From: Parus major
Lineage: Eukaryota > Chordata > Aves > Passeriformes > Paridae
DNA: 64,000 nt
Assembly (NCBI RefSeq): GCF_001522545.3
Contig: NC_031799.1
Location: forward strand, 33,651,458 to 33,715,457
Direction: 5' to 3'
Below are positions 59,504 to 64,000 of the stretch, piece by piece. Positions within the stretch are counted from its first letter, which is position 1. Every line of letters begins with the position of its first letter. Below the pieces are notes generated by a model. The model saw nothing but the letters and a program-made list of their open reading frames with translations. It was not told the origin of the DNA and did not search any database. The translations under genes were made by a program, and so were the position numbers.

Positions 59504-62500
59504 CTCCTATCAACATCACTGGTAAAAATGCTCTATGAAAAATCACTACCTTTTCTGTAAGGAAAGACAGCATTTTTCTATTGTGCATTTCAATGTACCA
59601 AACAGCAGCTCTTCTGCACTGATATTTATCAGTCTTCTGGAAAGAACAAAAATAGCAGCAAATTCTGCTTCCTTTATGTCTACAGTTTAAAAAGGCGAAA
59701 AAGGCACTAGGTCCTAAACTGGAGAGTAAGAAAATGGGCATCTTCGAGCTTGCTCGATGACAATCCCAGTCATACATTTAACTTTAGGCATTCCAAATTT
59801 AAGTTGGAAAGAATTTGAACTGGAACTACTATAGCATTGTGGAATGTTCTTACTGAATAATGCAATGAGTGCCTGTTTAGCACTCACACCCCTTAGTACT
59901 CATGATGGCTGTGTTTTTACAGTCTATTATTTTCATTAAATCCAGAGTTACTAAAAAAGAAAAAAAAAAAGAAATATTCCTCTTTAATAAAAAAAAATAA
60001 AAATCAGCATGCTTTGTTCAACGGAAGCATGTTTAGACAGGTTTATAATGGAAAGAGTGCCTTTTCTACAGCACTGGGGCATTTTATCATAATGTCCTAA
60101 CAATGATCCATTCTTTATGAATTCAGATTGCAGCTAAACAGGTTTTACTTGCATATGATACAGGCACTAATTTTATATATTCAAATTTAGGCTTGTCCAT
60201 TTTAACCAGTGTTTAAGTAGAACTTATAAGGATTTACATGTTTGGGCAAGACTGTGAAGTCTCAATAAATTCATAAAACTTGAGGTATAAAAATTTTTCA
60301 GAACTACAGTTTCATTATTCCCCATTTACAGAACTATCTGATACAGCTCTGGATTTAGCAGCTGAGATCTTCATGTATCCTAAAAGACGTGATGATATAC
60401 ATGTAACATAGAGTCATGGCACATCTGGCTTACAACATTCTTCCTAGAGGTGGAATACCTGCCTTCAATGACTATCACTGTCATCCACCTAAGGAACACA
60501 AATTGTTATCCATAAGCAATTGGATAGGCAGCCCCCCATGAGTGCCGAGGTATGCAGCTGACCCTCTGAAATACAACAGTCAAAAATGCTCCCTGGTGTC
60601 AGTGGGTTTTGTGCACGTGTACTCCAAGAATGTAGCAGATCAGAAGGGCTGGAGATGCAGCCCTGTTAAGGCACTGCCAGTACTGCACAACATAAACATT
60701 GAGGGCATAGCCTAAAGACATTAACAAACAAAGGTAAGAGTCTGCACACTCCTGTGTATCTAATAATAGTATTAGATTGCTGTGACCTCAATATCTATCA
60801 GAAAAAAAGGTTTGCAGCAGTACAGGGATCAGAGAATATCAAAAAACATCATGTAGTCTGGTGAAGAGGTGAAAGGACTCATTTACTTCCATCTCTAAGG
60901 GAAGAAATTCAAAGTGCTTGTAATTTGTCTCATTGTTAGTAGATGTTTTCTGTAACAGGAAAACCATGACTGATAAAGTTGCCAATTTTGAGCATTTCTG
61001 GTAGTTGAAGGGTAAGTAGCTTGGAGTTGTTAAAAATGCAAAATACGTTCAAATATATAGATAGATGTAATTTCAAGTTTAAAGGCTTAAATTACACCTC
61101 CTCTTTCGAATGTGTCTTTAAAACTCTATCTCTGTAAAACAAGTAAAGGGACCAACTAGAAAATTTGCAATCATAGCAGTATGACTTTTGGTCCTAGTAG
61201 AGAAGTACAGAGAAATGTAGTATGTTGGAATGTACACTTTCCAATTAATTTAAAAGGTTGAAGTAAATATGAACATTTTTTTTTGACAAAACTACATTTT
61301 ATTTTGAAATCACAGGCATACAAAGCCTGAAAGTAAAGGCAACTGCTTATGCACCTTATTTATACACAAAGATCCCCCATAGAAATTACACACAGAATAT
61401 GTACAAATTAAAATAAATATCTCCATACTAAAATACAGAATAGTTTATACAGTCTAGTAACTATTTACCTCAAAAATTTATAGGAGAAAAAGAAGCATTA
61501 TTTTTTATTAATCCATAAGCCATGTGGACACAGCCTATAATACACTTTTTTATTCTCCTTTATATTATTCTGTTTCCTGATTCTAGGTTAAGAACTTCCA
61601 TTTGATTTTTCCATAGCTTGTAAATCAATTAAAAAATACTGAAAAAGACACAACCTATTACTTCAGTTACAAGGTTCATTTAGTCACATACAATATTTGA
61701 TTTCACCGTTGACTGATTAGCAAGTGGTAACAAGCAAAAGGCTGAATTGACAGAGTGATGAATTAAAACATAAGAAACATCACAACCATACATATACTGA
61801 CCAGAAGCTGTCTCTTTTAGCCAGCTAAGTCTCAGGTGTAAGCTTATACATAATAATTCATACCTTACAAAATAATCCCCATGCAAACATGATAATGCAA
61901 AAACACATTTCTGGCTGTCAAGAAAATTTCTGGCAAAATTAATCAACCATTCATCCATTCAGGCTCTTTGCATATCCTTTTGTCAAAGAGAGAATACTAA
62001 GAGATTTCTTTCCTCTTTGACGCGCTCATTGCAATGGTTTGTAAAATCCATCAAGCCTGAGTTGATTTATTGAACTGTCTCTTAGCTCAGCAGTGCAACT
62101 ATAGCAAATGAACTGGTAACTTCTTAAAAAACAGCAGTGATTCAACAATATCTGGTTTATTTGATTCCTTCTAAGTTCAGATAAGCAATTTCTTAAAGGC
62201 ACTGACTTGCATTATTTAGTAGTTCTAGCAGCAATTTTATACCAGCATGTTTTGTTTGTACTGCCCCACATTTTTAATATTCTGTTTTTACATTTGACAA
62301 AGGCATTTTTGATTTATAACTGATATTAGGCTCTACCTAAATCTTCACACCAGCCAGTATGCTTCTATTGTTACTCAACACAGCTTTCAAATTTAAATAC
62401 AATACTGCTGTGTACTGTTATTTGAGCCATCTCACTCATTCGGCTATGAATACTGAAAACTAATTACCCCCACCTATTTCTTTAATTACACACACAACTT

Positions 62501-64000
62501 TGCATGCATATTCAACTGTTCTTGTATTTATCTATTCCCATCACTAGTAATGAGAATTGTTATAAAAAGTAGTTAAGGCACAAAAGACGGAGATATGCCA
62601 AGCCATTTGAGGCACATGGATTTTATTGCTACGCATCGTCCATTGAACCCCATGAAGCACATTCATCACTCACCAGCTTTGCATTTTTCTTCATAAAGAT
62701 ATATGACCTTTGCCTATTAGATTTCATTAGCAGGGCACCATACAAGGCTCGTCTGCAGATGACAGGATAGAAAGCTAAACAACCTCGCCTGAAGGATTTG
62801 TGAGAACAAGCCCATCTTCAATCTTTGTCCCTGGGAGGCACTTCTAACACCTGCCAACCACAGCACTATCATCAGAAAAACATTTAGAGATTTATCTTCA
62901 GGCTGGTGATTATAAGAGATAATTTGTTTGGAGTATGGATAAAGTTGGTCTAGCATAAACAAACTACAAGCTCAAATTATACGATGAACCTCATTAACTA
63001 TTGATTTAACCACTGCAAATCCATGAACAAATGTTGTATCAAAATGTTAATTCTTCATGAAAATATAATTTAAAAGAAACCCAACAAAAATGTCAAGGCA
63101 GGATGGCAGGCTATTCTTAGTGCACTTTTAATGTTAGCTTAAACTGGATTTGAAAACTCGCTTTGTCATAACATCAACACTATACTATTGCCATTTTCCC
63201 CTAACACAACATAACTCTATAACATGGAGTTTTGTCTGGCAAGAAGTAATAGATCTTTTCAGTTGCTGCCACTACAGAGGGATGAAACAGTTTTTTCTCT
63301 CCTACCTTCAGGAACACTTCTTTTGTTTGGAGACAGCAAGACTAGATGTACCATTAAAAACACTTTAATTAGCAAGAAGCTAGAAGTATTATAAATGGAT
63401 GCCATCACAGGCAGACAGTCTGAACAATTATATATTCATGGACACCTTCTATATTACAGATACCACACATATTCTATGTTCCAGAATAGGAAATTACTTT
63501 CTCCTAATCTTTGAAAATTATTTTAACTCAAGCTAAAAATAAACCCTCAGTCTTCAGCCAACAGTATACTTAGAAGTAGTACAGCTGCATTAGTCCTGAG
63601 GTCTATTTCTGAGGGGGAAAGGTTGAGGTTTTTAACCTGTTTTCTAATACAATGGCATTCAGGCCTGTTCCCTTTTTGGTAACAGAAAAAATGGTGCCAG
63701 ACTTAATGCTGCAATCCAAAGAGAAGAGCCAAAAAATGTTTCCACATGTTTTGGAATACGGATGGCTTAGGAGAATTCCATTGCACCCTCTCTGACAGCA
63801 ACACAATTCCTTAATACCCCTATCCAGAGAGCTCATTTGTGTATAGAAGGTAGAAGGAAACCTGTGGTACCTACACTCTGGCATTCTAAATAATCATTCA
63901 GTGTGACTTGCACTTAATAACAAAACATCAACACTTTTAAGATATTATTACTGTAGAAATAGCAAAAATCTTTTGGAATTAACTCAAAAACAAACTAAAA

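Larger units (their letters stand above)
54234..64000 (-). other. PRUNE2 intron 6 (partial)
   Basis: 9.8 kb containing the antisense CR1 copy (about 54570-56494), a CA-rich patch at about 56758-56801 and a T18 run at 59486-59503. I searched the minus strand for the preceding DHHA2 exon (the human segment around LKDLKELSDGEIKVAIST) and did not find it, so the intron probably continues past the right edge. Confidence 0.6.

Noticed and set aside
60461..60493. 33-nt exon-like segment on the minus strand with TCCTTAG and CAG|GTATTC borders
   Set aside because: It does not encode any PRUNE-family motif and one of three frames has a stop; short AG..GT pairs arise often by chance.
54234..64000. A bird counterpart of the antisense RNA PCA3, which lies in PRUNE2 intron 6 in human
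   Set aside because: I see no exon-like blocks or promoter on the plus strand apart from the CR1 copy, and PCA3 is regarded as a mammalian, recent gene.
1..64000. Bacterial-style features (operons, CRISPR arrays, terminators, IS elements)
   Set aside because: The whole window is vertebrate intron and exon sequence; none of these would be expected and none was seen.

Overview
The window comes from a bird nuclear genome. It carries the 3' two thirds of a single gene, PRUNE2 (also called BMCC1 or BNIPXL), lying entirely on the minus strand. The gene call rests on exon content: the translated exons give the end of a PRUNE-family DHHA2 domain, one giant 6.5 kb exon that is acidic and rich in Ser and Glu, and a C-terminal BNIP2/Caytaxin-type BCH domain. 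A bird is indicated by CR1 LINE copies, including an antisense 1.9 kb copy and a typical 3' tail fragment, and by two LTR-like sequences that I recognise from non-galliform birds. The exact lineage is inference. Exon numbers 7 to 19 follow the 19-exon human gene as I remember it.

Layout in transcription order (right to left). Positions 64000-54234 are intron 6, with the antisense CR1 at about 54570-56494. Exon 7 (54075-54233) and the start of exon 8 finish the DHHA2 domain. Exon 8 (46417-52927) is one uninterrupted reading frame of 2170 codons. Exon 9 is at 45164-45965. The 19.6 kb intron 9 follows; it holds a CR1 tail, an 18-bp perfect hairpin and a CpG-richer block that may be an internal promoter with an alternative first exon. 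Exon 10 (25471-25550) and exon 11 (24376-24576) encode an acidic linker, and exons 12-17 the BCH region. Exon 18 (3176-3223) and a short terminal coding exon (stop at 910-912) end the protein. The 3' UTR runs off the left edge. All thirteen exons join in phase: 8484 nt, which is 2827 residues plus stop.

Two products are plausible. One is the long PRUNE2 protein, whose exons 1-6 lie beyond the right edge. The other is a short BCH-only protein of 329 residues starting at the ATG at 25526-25528 in exon 10, comparable to the short brain isoform BMCC1s. I found no second protein-coding gene, tRNA, rRNA, CRISPR array or intact mobile element. I do not see a new biological system. The points most worth a second look are the candidate internal promoter, a conserved-spacing Trp/Ser-Pro repeat in the giant exon, a tandem splice acceptor, the run of frame-neutral 3' exons and several long perfect hairpins.
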